Part shown: in pieces, positions 1 through 5,732 of the stretch | How positions within the stretch are numbered: position 1 is the first letter of the stretch | Layout of the letters: every line of letters begins with the position of its first letter | Program-made: the position numbers and the translations under genes | The notes under the pieces: generated by a model | Seen by the model: only the letters and a program-made list of their open reading frames with translations | What the model was told of the DNA's origin: nothing | Database searches by the model: none | Assembly (NCBI GenBank): GCA_025965495.1 | Contig: JAOPWW010000512.1 | Span: forward strand, 1 to 9,178 | Length of the DNA: 9,178 nucleotides | Reading direction: 5' to 3' | Source of the DNA: Frankiales bacterium | GTDB taxonomy: Bacteria; Actinomycetota; Actinomycetes; Mycobacteriales; SCTD01

Positions 1-920
1 AGGGCCGCGGCCTGGCGTACATGTTCCACATGATGAACGAGGCCCGGATCGGCGTCGGCTCCGGCGCGATGGCGCTGGGCTACACCGGCTACCTGAAGTC
101 CCTGCAGTACGCCAAGGAGCGCCCGCAGGGCCGTCCCGTCGCCGCCAAGGACCCGACGACGCCGCAGGTCCCGATCATCCAGCACGCCGACGTCAAGCGG
201 ATGCTCCTGGCGCAGAAGTCCTACGTCGAGGGGGCGCTGGCGCTGGTCCTGTACTGCGGCCGCCTGCTCGACGACGAGCGGACCGCCGAGACGCAGCAGG
301 AGCGCGAGCAGGCCCACCTGCTGCTCGACACCCTGACGCCGATCGCCAAGAGCTGGCCGTCGCAGTGGTGCCTGGAGGCCAACAGCCTCGCCATCCAGGT
401 CCACGGCGGCTACGGCTACACCCGCGAGTACGACGTCGAGCAGCACTACCGCGACAACCGCCTCAACCCGATCCACGAGGGCACGCACGGCATCCAGGGC
501 CTGGACCTGCTGGGCCGCAAGGTCGTCATCGCGGGCGGCGCCGGGCTGCAGCTGCTGCACACGACGATCAGCGCGACGGCGTCCCGCGCGACCGGCGACC
601 TCGCGGCCTACGGCGCGCAGCTGCAGGCGAGCGTCGACCGGGTCGCCGAGGTGACGGCGCAGGTGTGGGCCACTGGCGACGTCGAGGGCGTGCTGGCCCA
701 CGCGAGCGCCTACCTCGAGGCGGTCGGGCACGTCGTCGTCGCGTGGCTGTGGCTCGAGCAGCTGCTCGCCGCGGAGGGCAGGACCGGCGACTTCTACGAC
801 GGCAAGCGCGCCGCCGGCCGGTACTTCTTCCGCTACGAGCTGCCCAAGACCGCTCAGCAGCTCGACCTGCTCGCGTCGCTGGACCGCACGACGCTCGAGG
901 TGCAGGACAGCTGGTTCTGA
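1..920 (+). CDS. Acyl-CoA dehydrogenase, C-terminal half (partial)
   Basis: FAD-dependent oxidation of an acyl-CoA to the 2-enoyl-CoA in the cytoplasm, part of fatty-acid or related acyl-CoA breakdown. The gene enters the window already open; the reading frame starts at base 3 and about 305 residues are visible, roughly half of the ~600-residue subfamily. Seen: the substrate/FAD-domain end (GLAYMFHMMNEARIGVG), the conserved QVHGGYGYTREYDVEQHYRD stretch, and NPIHEGTHGIQGLDLLGRKV. In this family the Glu of that last motif (codon at 477-479) is the catalytic base. The ~130 residues after it fit the extra C-terminal domain of the long acyl-CoA dehydrogenases (acetyl-CoA dehydrogenase C-terminal-like). 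The acyl chain preference cannot be read from this part. A VOC gene follows on the same strand after 62 bases with no clear terminator, so the two may be co-transcribed. Confidence 0.93.
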   Translation, partial: GRGLAYMFHMMNEARIGVGSGAMALGYTGYLKSLQYAKERPQGRPVAAKDPTTPQVPIIQHADVKRMLLAQKSYVEGALALVLYCGRLLDDERTAETQQEREQAHLLLDTLTPIAKSWPSQWCLEANSLAIQVHGGYGYTREYDVEQHYRDNRLNPIHEGTHGIQGLDLLGRKVVIAGGAGLQLLHTTISATASRATGDLAAYGAQLQASVDRVAEVTAQVWATGDVEGVLAHASAYLEAVGHVVVAWLWLEQLLAAEGRTGDFYDGKRAAGRYFFRYELPKTAQQLDLLASLDRTTLEVQDSWF

Positions 921-971
921 CCGATGAGCCGGGCGGGCCGGCGGCGTCCTAGGAGGCACACACCCCACCTC

Positions 972-977
972 GGAGGA
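972..977 (+). promoter_or_regulatory. Ribosome binding site of first VOC gene
   Basis: GGAGGA lies 5 bases before the ATG at 983 and fixes that start. A second purine-rich copy (AGGAGG at 951-956) sits further upstream but has no start codon at a usable distance. Confidence 0.75.
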
Positions 978-982
978 ACCCG

Positions 983-1399
983 ATGCGCTCGATCTTCATC
1001 AACCTGCCCGTCGCCGACGTCGCCGCCAGCCGTGCCTTCTTCACCGGTCTGGGCTTCGGCGTCAACGAGACCTTCAGCGGGGAGGGCAGCGTCGCCGTCG
1101 TCGTGGAGGAGAACATCACGGTGATGCTGCTGAGCCACGAGCACTTCGGGCAGTTCGTGACCAGCGGCATCTCCGACGCGCACAGCGCGCAGGAGGTCCT
1201 GCTGAGCCTGTCGTGCGAGAGCCGCGAGGAGGTCGACCGCCTCCTGGCGACGGCCCTCGACCTCGGCGCGAAGCCGTGGAAGCCGACCTTCGAGATGGGC
1301 CCGATGTACGGCGGGAGCTTCCAGGACCCCGACGGGCACGTCTGGGAGCTGGGCTCCATGCCGGCGGACTTCGACCCCGCGAGCCTGCAGCAGGGCTAG
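983..1399 (+). CDS. VOC family (glyoxalase-fold) protein, COG3607-like
   Basis: A 138-residue single-module vicinal-oxygen-chelate protein, cytoplasmic. The beta-alpha-beta-beta-beta pattern is visible twice: residues 1-60 begin MRSIFINLPVADVAASRAFF, and residues 70-126 end with DPDGHVWELGSMP. The wording (NLPV-D, SR-FF--LGF, MLL, LS-ES-EEVD, MYG-SF-DPDGH-WE) matches the group once called lactoylglutathione lyase-related (COG3607). Glu122 in HVWELG sits where VOC enzymes place a metal ligand. The substrate is unknown: members are often dioxygenase-like or resistance-protein-like without a proven reaction. The start is the only ATG with a good ribosome site. It ends in a CTAG shared with the stop of the convergent gene. 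Confidence is high for the fold and low for any reaction. Confidence 0.9.
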   Translation: MRSIFINLPVADVAASRAFFTGLGFGVNETFSGEGSVAVVVEENITVMLLSHEHFGQFVTSGISDAHSAQEVLLSLSCESREEVDRLLATALDLGAKPWKPTFEMGPMYGGSFQDPDGHVWELGSMPADFDPASLQQG

Positions 1400-1788
1400 A
1401 GGGCGCGCACGTCGCGGCGCAGCGGGTGGTCGGCCGGGACCTCGACGAGCACGATCCGGAGGCCGTCGGGGTCCTCGACCCAGGCCTCGACCAGGCCCCA
1501 GGGCTCGACCCGGGGCTCGCGCCGGACCGTCGCGCCCGCCGCGGCCAGCCGGGCGTGCTCGGCCCGGACGTCGCGCACCTGCAGCCAGAGCACGGTGTCG
1601 GGCGAGGGCCCGGTGCTCCCGCGGCCGCTGACCTCGAGGAAGCCGCCACCGGCGTGGAACACGGTGCCGGGGTCGTCGGCGGGCCCGAACTCCCGGGCCA
1701 CGGCGAGCCCCAGGACGTCGCGGTAGAAGGCCCGGGTGCGGGCGGGGTCGCGGGGGCGGAGCAGCAGGCGGCTCGCGAGGACGTCCAC
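1396..1788 (-). CDS. VOC family protein (glyoxalase/bleomycin-resistance fold)
   Basis: A 130-residue VOC protein. Residues 1-55 hold the first half (LLLRPRDPARTRAFYRDVLG, then GTVFHAGGGFLEVSGRG). Residues 65-117 hold the second half (VLWLQVRDVRAEHARLAAAG and EAWVEDPDGLRIVLVEVP). DPDG followed by a strand ending in Glu116 is the usual C-terminal metal-site signature. It is only distantly similar to the neighbouring VOC protein, so this is not a recent tandem duplication. The start is GTG at 1788; the purine run before it (GAGGTG context) is a weak ribosome site, so the N-terminus is less certain than the fold. The stop TAG (minus strand of 1396-1398) overlaps the stop of the convergent VOC gene. 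No substrate can be named. Confidence 0.85.
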   Translation of the reverse strand: MDVLASRLLLRPRDPARTRAFYRDVLGLAVAREFGPADDPGTVFHAGGGFLEVSGRGSTGPSPDTVLWLQVRDVRAEHARLAAAGATVRREPRVEPWGLVEAWVEDPDGLRIVLVEVPADHPLRRDVRAL

Positions 1789-1863
1789 CTCAGCGACCGG
1801 CCGGCTCGGGCGTGCGCGTCATGGCGCAGGGTCGCACGCGTCGGTCCGCCGGGTCCGGGCAGG

Positions 1864-1892
1864 TTGCAGGGCGACGGCAGCTGCGGTAAGCA
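1864..1892 (+). promoter_or_regulatory. Candidate wrbA promoter
   Basis: TTGCAG (1864-1869) and TAAGCA (1887-1892) are separated by 17 bases, in a stretch less GC-rich than its surroundings and 30 bases before the wrbA start. The -10 match is modest, so this is an inference. Confidence 0.35.
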
Positions 1893-1906
1893 GTTGCACA
1901 CGCAAC
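1893..1906. promoter_or_regulatory. Inverted repeat (possible operator) upstream of wrbA
   Basis: GTTGC-ACAC-GCAAC is a perfect 5-bp inverted repeat with a 4-base centre, placed just after the candidate -10 and 16 bases before the GTG. A second copy of the half-site, GTTGCA, occurs at 1863-1868, exactly 30 bases upstream of the copy at 1893-1898. The position suits a repressor site that controls the quinone reductase. The regulator is not in this window. Confidence 0.4.
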
Positions 1907-1911
1907 CATCT

Positions 1912-1917
1912 GAGGAG
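1912..1917 (+). promoter_or_regulatory. Ribosome binding site of wrbA
   Basis: GAGGAG lies 5 bases before the GTG at 1923 and decides the start; translation from there gives the full flavodoxin-fold N-terminus. Confidence 0.7.
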
Positions 1918-1922
1918 AGCCC

Positions 1923-2540
1923 GTGAGCGACGTCAAGGTCTCGATCGTCTACTACAGCGCCACCGGCAGCGTGTACACGCTGGCCAAGGCGGCCGCGGAG
2001 GCGGCGGAGAAGGCCGGCGCCGAGGTGCGCCTGCGCAAGGTCCACGAGCTCGCCCCCGAGGAGGCGATCCAGAGCAACGAGGGCTGGAGCAAGCACGCCC
2101 TCGAGACCCAGGACGTCCCCGAGGCCACCCTGGACGACCTCGACTGGGCCGACGCGATCCTGCTCGGCACGCCCACCCGCTACGGCCTCCCGACGGCGCA
2201 GCTCAAGCAGTTCATCGACCAGACCGGTCCCCTCTGGGGCACCGGCAAGCTCGTGAACAAGGTCTGCTCGAGCTTCACCTCGGCGGGCACGGCCCACGGC
2301 GGCCAGGAGACGACCATCGTCGCTCTCAACAACACCTTCTACCACTGGGGCGCGATCATCGTGCCGCCCGGCTACGCCGACGCCATCCAGTTCCAGGCCG
2401 GCAACCCCTACGGCACCAGCCACGTCAGCAACAACGGCGCGACCCCGCCCGGCGAGACCGAGCTGGCCGCGATCGCCTTCCAGGCCACCCGGGCGACGCA
2501 GATCGCCGCGGCGCTCAAGAAGGGCCTCGCGCAGGCCTGA
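1923..2540 (+). CDS. wrbA: NAD(P)H:quinone oxidoreductase, WrbA family (type IV)
   Basis: A 205-residue FMN-dependent enzyme that reduces quinones by two electrons using NAD(P)H and so avoids semiquinone radicals; cytoplasmic, usually tetrameric. Seen: the flavodoxin strand and phosphate loop SIVYYSATGSVYTLAKA (residues 7-23), the WrbA signature TPTRYGLPTAQLKQFIDQTG (83-102) with GPLWGTGKLVNK after it, and SFTSAGTAHGGQETTI (117-132), which binds the flavin and forms the active site. HWGAIIVPPGYA and the NPYGTSHVSNNG loop follow. The length fits the family (about 200). The start is GTG with a good ribosome site. It is transcribed alone: a divergent gene lies upstream and a hairpin at 2546-2573 lies downstream. 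The palindrome at 1893-1906 suggests repression relieved by an electrophile or redox signal (inference). Confidence 0.95.
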   Translation: MSDVKVSIVYYSATGSVYTLAKAAAEAAEKAGAEVRLRKVHELAPEEAIQSNEGWSKHALETQDVPEATLDDLDWADAILLGTPTRYGLPTAQLKQFIDQTGPLWGTGKLVNKVCSSFTSAGTAHGGQETTIVALNNTFYHWGAIIVPPGYADAIQFQAGNPYGTSHVSNNGATPPGETELAAIAFQATRATQIAAALKKGLAQA

Positions 2541-2545
2541 CCGTC

Positions 2546-2573
2546 GGCCGGGTCCCCGTCCGGGGACCCGGCC
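2546..2573. terminator. Bidirectional hairpin terminator between wrbA and HDOD gene
   Basis: A perfect 12-bp stem (GGCCGGGTCCCC pairing with GGGGACCCGGCC, loop GTCC) lies 5 bases after the wrbA stop and 2 bases from the stop of the convergent minus-strand gene. There is no T-tract on either side, as is common in GC-rich actinobacteria. Its place between two convergent stops supports termination in both directions. Confidence 0.8.
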
Positions 2574-2575
2574 CG

Positions 2576-3418
2576 CTAGGCCAGGGCCGAGCTCAGGGCG
2601 GCGGCCCCGGCGGCCGCGCCGAGCGCCAGGCGGGACGCGTCGGAGGCCTCCAGCCGGCCGCCGGTCAGCGGGCCGAGCTGCTCCAGGGCCTCGGTGTCGT
2701 CGCCGGCCACCAGCACGCCCACGCGCAGGGCGACGGCCAGCGGCCCGCCCTCGGGGGCGGCGTCGTGGTGCTGCTCGATGGCGGTGCACAGCGCGCCGGG
2801 CATCCCCGAGGCCCGCAGGACCTGGCCGGCGAGCTCGGCGTGGCTCAGCCCGCACCAGGTGCGCTCGGCCTCGGACAGCTCGTCGTCGGTGCAGCCGGCG
2901 ACGAGCGCGCCGTAGGCGGCCGGTGCCGCGCGGAACAGCAGCACCTGGCCCAGGTCGCAGAGCAGCCCGGCGCACAGGGCGTCGCCCGGGGAGGCGCCGA
3001 CCTCGACCGCGACGACCTGCGCGCTCGCTGCGACCAGGCCGGCCCGGGCCCAGAAGCCGTCCGGCAGGCTGCCGTGCTCGCCGGAGAGCCCCAGGGCCAT
3101 CGCCAGTGCGGTGGTGCGCAGGCTGGTCCGCCCGACGACGCCGATCGCGGGCACCAGCGACGTGACCGTGCCGGCCCGGCCGTAGTAGGCCGAGTTGGCC
3201 AGGCGCAGCAGCCGCGCGGTGAAGGCGGGGTCGGCGGCACAGAGCTCGGCGAGGTCCCGCGAGGTGCTGTCCGGGTCGTCCACGAGCTGGGCCAGCCGCA
3301 GCAGGACGGGCTGGCGGCCGGGCAGCTTGTCGACGTCGTGGAGCAGGCGCTCCACCACGCCGACGCCGCCCCGTGCGGGGACGGCAGCGCCGGGGGTGGC
3401 GAGAGCAGGGGTGGACAC
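2576..3418 (-). CDS. HDOD domain protein
   Basis: A 280-residue cytoplasmic protein, mostly a single HDOD domain (about residues 20-225). HDOD domains are degenerate HD-phosphohydrolase folds linked to signalling and stress control, generally without proven catalysis. Seen: LARLLRLANSAYYGR-like text at 68-81 (TARLLRLANSAYYGR), the central AGLLCDLGQVLLF (150-162), GLSHAELAGQVLRASGMP (190-207) and IEQHHD (214-219). The classical LLHDIG motif reads LLCDLG, so the His of the HD pair is Cys154. That is odd but compatible with a non-catalytic role. No GGDEF, EAL or receiver domain is attached. The start is GTG at 3418, with GGAGG 5 bases before it; the open frame continues upstream only by chance in GC-rich sequence. 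It lies 77 bases after the racemase on the same strand, so the two may share a transcript. Confidence 0.88.
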   Translation of the reverse strand: MSTPALATPGAAVPARGGVGVVERLLHDVDKLPGRQPVLLRLAQLVDDPDSTSRDLAELCAADPAFTARLLRLANSAYYGRAGTVTSLVPAIGVVGRTSLRTTALAMALGLSGEHGSLPDGFWARAGLVAASAQVVAVEVGASPGDALCAGLLCDLGQVLLFRAAPAAYGALVAGCTDDELSEAERTWCGLSHAELAGQVLRASGMPGALCTAIEQHHDAAPEGGPLAVALRVGVLVAGDDTEALEQLGPLTGGRLEASDASRLALGAAAGAAALSSALA

Positions 3419-3423
3419 GGGGG

Positions 3424-3428
3424 CCTCC
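3424..3428 (-). promoter_or_regulatory. Ribosome binding site of HDOD gene
   Basis: GGAGG on the minus strand, 5 bases before GTG 3418. It decides the start, because the frame stays open for about 400 codons further upstream without coding character. Confidence 0.7.
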
Positions 3429-3495
3429 GGTCGGGTGGGTTCCCCTGAGTGCTCGGCGCGCGCGAGGCTCGGCTGGGCCACCCGGACGGGGGACC

Positions 3496-4602
3496 TCAGG
3501 AGCGGGCCGGCAGGTCCCAGTCCGCGAGCACGGCGTCCGTGTCGGCGCCGGCGGCACCCGGCGGCGAGGGCTGCTCCGGGGCGGTGCGGGAGAAGCGCGG
3601 TGCGGGCGCCGCCTGCGGGACGCCGTCGACCACCGCGAACGTCCCGCGGGCGGCGAGGTGCGGCTCGTCGACGGCCTCCGCGAGCTCGACGACCGGGGTG
3701 AGGCAGGCGTCGACCCCCTCGAACACGGCGGTCCACTCGTCCCGGGTCCGGGTGAGCAGGGTGTCGGCGAGGACCTGGCGCAGCTCGGGCCAGCGGTCGG
3801 CGTCGAAGGGGTGCGGCAGGTCGGCGCCGTCGAGCCCGAGGCCGGTCAGCAGCGCGGCCCAGAACTGCGGCTCGATCGCGCCGACGGCGACGAACCGGCC
3901 GTCCTTGCAGGCGTAGGTGTCGTAGAACGGTGCTCCGCCGTCGAGCCAGTTCGTGCCGCGCTCGTCCTTCCAGATCCCCTGGGACCGGAACGACCACAGC
4001 ATCTGGCTCAGCAGGGCGACGCCGTCGACCATCGCCGCGTCCACGACCTGGCCGCGGCCCGACGACTGGCGCTCGACCAGGGCCGCGAGGACGCCGACGA
4101 GCAGCAGCATGGAGCCGCCGCCGAAGTCGGCCACGAGGTTGAGCGGAGGCACCGGGCGCTCGCCCGCGCGCCCGATCGCGGAGAGGGTGCCGGTCAGGCC
4201 GAGGTAGTTGAGGTCGTGACCCGCCCGCGCTGCGAGGGGCCCGTCCTGGCCCCAGCCGGTGATCCGGCCGTAGACCAGGCCGGGGTTGCGGGCGGCGCAC
4301 ACGTCGTAGCCCAGGCCGAGCCGCTCCATGACCCCCGGGCGGAACCCCTCGACGAGCACGTCGGCCCGGGAGACCAGGTCCAGCACGAGCGCCACGCCGG
4401 CCGGGCTCTTGAGGTCGACCGCGACCGAGCGGCGCCCGCGCAGGGTGACGTCGGTCTCCGCGACGCCCAGGCCGGAGGACCCGCTGGCCAGGACCACGCG
4501 GACGACGTCGGCCCCCAGGTCGGCCAGGACCATCGCCGCGTGGGGGCACGGCCCGAGCCCCGCCATCTCGACGACGCGCAGGCCTGCGAGCGGTCCGGGC
4601 AC
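3496..4602 (-). CDS. mcr: Alpha-methylacyl-CoA racemase (CaiB/BaiF, class III CoA-transferase family)
   Basis: A 368-residue enzyme that interconverts (2R)- and (2S)-2-methylacyl-CoA by an enolate route, so that methyl-branched fatty acids or sterol side chains can enter beta-oxidation. Seen: the family N-terminus GPLAGLRVVEMAGLGPCPHA, RADVLVEGFRPGVMERLGLG (79-98), GHDLNYLGLTGTLSAIGR (128-145), PPLNLVADFGGGSMLL (152-167) and VGAIEPQFW (240-248). His129, Asp159 and Glu244 align, with a constant offset of three, with the catalytic His126, Asp156 and Glu241 of Mycobacterium tuberculosis MCR. This favours the racemase over a true CoA-transferase, which uses an Asp elsewhere. The start is GTG with AGGAGG 5 bases before it. 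Upstream is a divergent anti-sigma-type gene; downstream on the same strand is the HDOD gene. Confidence 0.93.
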   Translation of the reverse strand: MPGPLAGLRVVEMAGLGPCPHAAMVLADLGADVVRVVLASGSSGLGVAETDVTLRGRRSVAVDLKSPAGVALVLDLVSRADVLVEGFRPGVMERLGLGYDVCAARNPGLVYGRITGWGQDGPLAARAGHDLNYLGLTGTLSAIGRAGERPVPPLNLVADFGGGSMLLLVGVLAALVERQSSGRGQVVDAAMVDGVALLSQMLWSFRSQGIWKDERGTNWLDGGAPFYDTYACKDGRFVAVGAIEPQFWAALLTGLGLDGADLPHPFDADRWPELRQVLADTLLTRTRDEWTAVFEGVDACLTPVVELAEAVDEPHLAARGTFAVVDGVPQAAPAPRFSRTAPEQPSPPGAAGADTDAVLADWDLPARS

Positions 4603-4607
4603 GGGGT

Positions 4608-4613
4608 CCTCCT
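4608..4613 (-). promoter_or_regulatory. Ribosome binding site of racemase gene
   Basis: AGGAGG on the minus strand, 5 bases before GTG 4602. This is the strongest Shine-Dalgarno match in the window and sets the start. Confidence 0.8.
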
Positions 4614-4635
4614 CGGGGTGAACGACGGTTCACGC

Positions 4636-4641
4636 ACCGTA
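4636..4641 (-). promoter_or_regulatory. Candidate -10 element for the racemase (and HDOD) transcript
   Basis: TACGGT on the minus strand, the same hexamer as the -10 proposed before the GntR gene. Transcription from here would give a leader of roughly 27 bases that contains the AGGAGG. I saw no convincing -35, so confidence is low. Confidence 0.35.
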
Positions 4642-4677
4642 CGCGACCCCCGGGGCGACCTGCGGCGACGACGGTCC

Positions 4678-4683
4678 TACATT
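4678..4683 (+). promoter_or_regulatory. -10 element for a leaderless transcript of the ATP-binding protein
   Basis: TACATT ends 6 bases before the GTG at 4690, so RNA starting at the usual distance would begin at or next to the start codon. There is no Shine-Dalgarno sequence before that GTG, which agrees with leaderless translation, common in actinobacteria. A weak -35 (GCGACC, 4655-4660) stands 17 bases upstream. Confidence 0.55.
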
Positions 4684-4689
4684 CGTCGC

Positions 4690-5172
4690 GTGCAGCGCCT
4701 CCAGGTGTCCTACGAGGGCTCCCCCAGCAGCGTCCCGGAGGCCCGGCACGCCGTCGAGCAGGCCCTGCACGACTGGGGCATGGACGAGCTCGGCTGGACG
4801 GCCGCCCTGCTCGTGAGCGAGCTGGCCGCCAACGTCACGCTCCACGCCCGCACCGGCTTCACCGTCGTGCTCGAGATCCTCCCCGGCGGGGGCGCGCGGC
4901 TCGAGGTGCGGGACGGGTCGGCCCGGATCCCGCGCCAGCGGCGGTTCGGCGAGCAGGCCACCACCGGCCGCGGGCTGCACCTGGTCGAGGACCTGGCCGC
5001 CGCGTGGGGCGTCGACCTCGTCGAGGGCGGCAAGACGGTCTGGGCGGAGCTCGCGGCCTCGCCCGAGCGCGCGCAGACCGACGGCGCCCCCGACGACGAG
5101 CCGGACCTCGACGCCCTCCTGCTCGCCTTCCCCGACCTCGACGACGACGCGCCCCGGGCGCTGGCCGCATGA
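4690..5172 (+). CDS. Anti-sigma-factor-type ATP-binding protein (HATPase_c_2, RsbW/SpoIIAB-like)
   Basis: A 160-residue GHKL-fold protein of the type that phosphorylates anti-sigma antagonists or binds sigma factors in partner-switching control. Seen: the N-box LVSELAANVTLHA (41-53, with Glu44 and Asn48), the G1 box VRDGS (73-77, Asp75 for adenine) and the G2 box TTGRGLHLVEDLAAAWGV (91-108). The closing strand is GKTVWAEL (114-121). From about 130 an acidic tail (DDEPDLDALLLAFPDLDDD) extends past the domain, which is unusual for plain RsbW proteins. GTG 4690 is chosen because TACATT lies 6 bases ahead; the long open frame upstream is antisense to the racemase and not real. Its stop overlaps the next start (ATGA), so the two are translated as one unit. 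No sigma factor or STAS antagonist lies nearby, so the partner must be encoded elsewhere or be the next protein. Confidence 0.88.
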   Translation: MQRLQVSYEGSPSSVPEARHAVEQALHDWGMDELGWTAALLVSELAANVTLHARTGFTVVLEILPGGGARLEVRDGSARIPRQRRFGEQATTGRGLHLVEDLAAAWGVDLVEGGKTVWAELAASPERAQTDGAPDDEPDLDALLLAFPDLDDDAPRALAA

Positions 5173-5621
5173 GCGAGCTCGTCGAGGTCCACCTGCTCGA
5201 GGTCCCGGTCGCGGTGTGGGCCCGCGCGCAGGAGCAGAGCGAGGCGCTCCAGCGCGAGTTCGCCCTCGCCGCCACCGACCCCCACGACGTGCCGGCCCGC
5301 CTCCTGCAGCTCATCGACGTCCTGAGCGCGCAGTACTCGGGCGTCTCGAGCGCCCAGGAGGAGCAGCTGCTCGACGCCGCCGAGGCCGGGGTCGACGTCC
5401 TGCCCGACCTCGTCTACCGGATCCCGCCGGAGGTGGGGCCGGCGGCGCAGGCGCTCGGGCAGCTGCTCGACGAGGCCGACGACCACTGCCGGCGCGGCGA
5501 CCACCTGCTGACCCTGGCCGCCGACGAGGAGCTCGTGCGCTTCCGCTGGTGGTTCCTCGACGCCATGACCGACCAGGTCGAGGGCCGTCCGCCGGTGTCC
5601 TGGCCCCAGTACCGCCGCTAG
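5169..5621 (+). CDS. Small protein of unknown function, translationally coupled to the ATP-binding protein
   Basis: A 150-residue soluble protein, predicted to be mostly alpha-helical, with no signal peptide or membrane segment. I do not recognise a named domain. Seen: an amphipathic N-terminal half (LLEVPVAVWARAQEQSEALQ, then REFALA), a Leu-rich middle (VPARLLQLIDVLSAQYSG, EEQLLDAAEAG) and a helix PAAQALGQLLDEADDHCRRG. The C-terminus is Trp/Arg-rich (ELVRFRWWFLDAMTDQVEGR then PPVSWP, 121-146). I recall similar FR-W-------Q--G--P--W endings next to or fused to actinobacterial anti-sigma-type ATPases, but have not checked this. The ATGA overlap with the upstream gene implies coupled translation and roughly equal dosage, so a complex or partner role is the best guess. 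It lacks the STAS phosphorylation motif. The gene is clearly real from its codon use and overlap; its function is open. Confidence 0.8.
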   Translation: MSELVEVHLLEVPVAVWARAQEQSEALQREFALAATDPHDVPARLLQLIDVLSAQYSGVSSAQEEQLLDAAEAGVDVLPDLVYRIPPEVGPAAQALGQLLDEADDHCRRGDHLLTLAADEELVRFRWWFLDAMTDQVEGRPPVSWPQYRR

Positions 5622-5635
5622 ACCCGGGCCCTCGC

Positions 5636-5679
5636 TCACAGGTCCCTCACAGGCGCGCGGCAGGGTCGCCACAGGCCCC
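5636..5679 (+). promoter_or_regulatory. Four 11-bp-phased repeats, probable OmpR/PhoP-type response-regulator site
   Basis: Units start at 5636, 5647, 5658 and 5669, exactly 11 bases apart: TCACAGG-TCCC, TCACAGG-CGCG, CGGCAGG-GTCG and CCACAGG-CCCC. The first two heptamers are identical, the fourth differs by one base, and CAGG is kept in all four. The TCACAGN-N4-TCACAGN layout is that of the known mycobacterial PhoP direct repeat (TCACAGC-N4-TCACAGC). The array lies 54 bases before the start of the exported protein. The regulator is not in this window. Confidence 0.6.
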
Positions 5680-5697
5680 GGTCCGATCGTTGCTGCA

Positions 5698-5716
5698 GTC
5701 CCGGAGACGCCGGGAC
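5698..5716 (+). promoter_or_regulatory. 7-bp hairpin near the 5' end of the exported-protein transcript
   Basis: GTCCCGG and CCGGGAC pair perfectly around AGACG, just ahead of the ribosome site at 5721-5726. If transcription starts near 5697 (a weak GATCGT -10 at 5685-5690 would place it there), the hairpin sits at the very 5' end of the RNA. It may affect stability, or be a DNA site instead. Confidence 0.3.
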
Positions 5717-5720
5717 CGTG

Positions 5721-5726
5721 AGAGGA
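5721..5726 (+). promoter_or_regulatory. Ribosome binding site choosing GTG 5733
   Basis: AGAGGA lies 6 bases before GTG 5733. The in-frame GTG at 5718 has no such site, so the later start is preferred; it also gives the more typical signal peptide (MRKQ...). Confidence 0.6.
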
Positions 5727-5732
5727 CCCCCC

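Noticed and set aside
1790..1822. A 10-codon minus-strand reading frame (ATG at 1822) ending just before the second VOC gene, as a possible leader peptide
   Set aside because: It has no ribosome site, no run of one amino acid, and no paired attenuator structure; a chance frame is the simpler explanation.
3419..4633. In-frame upstream extension of the HDOD gene on the minus strand
   Set aside because: The extension overlaps the racemase in another frame and reads as Arg/Pro-rich noise; a good ribosome site at 3424-3428 supports GTG 3418.
4622..4675. ACGACGGT occurring twice (4622-4629 and 4668-4675) in the divergent promoter region
   Set aside because: An 8-base repeat of GC-rich text at 46-base spacing is weak, neither palindromic nor helically phased, and may be chance.
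3373..4689. In-frame upstream extension of the ATP-binding protein
   Set aside because: It runs antisense to the racemase and lacks any fold signature; the homology to HATPase domains begins after 4690, next to a matching -10.
5718..5732. Earlier GTG start for the exported protein
   Set aside because: No ribosome site precedes it, and it lies against the hairpin arm at 5710-5716; GTG 5733 has AGAGGA at proper spacing and gives a standard signal peptide.
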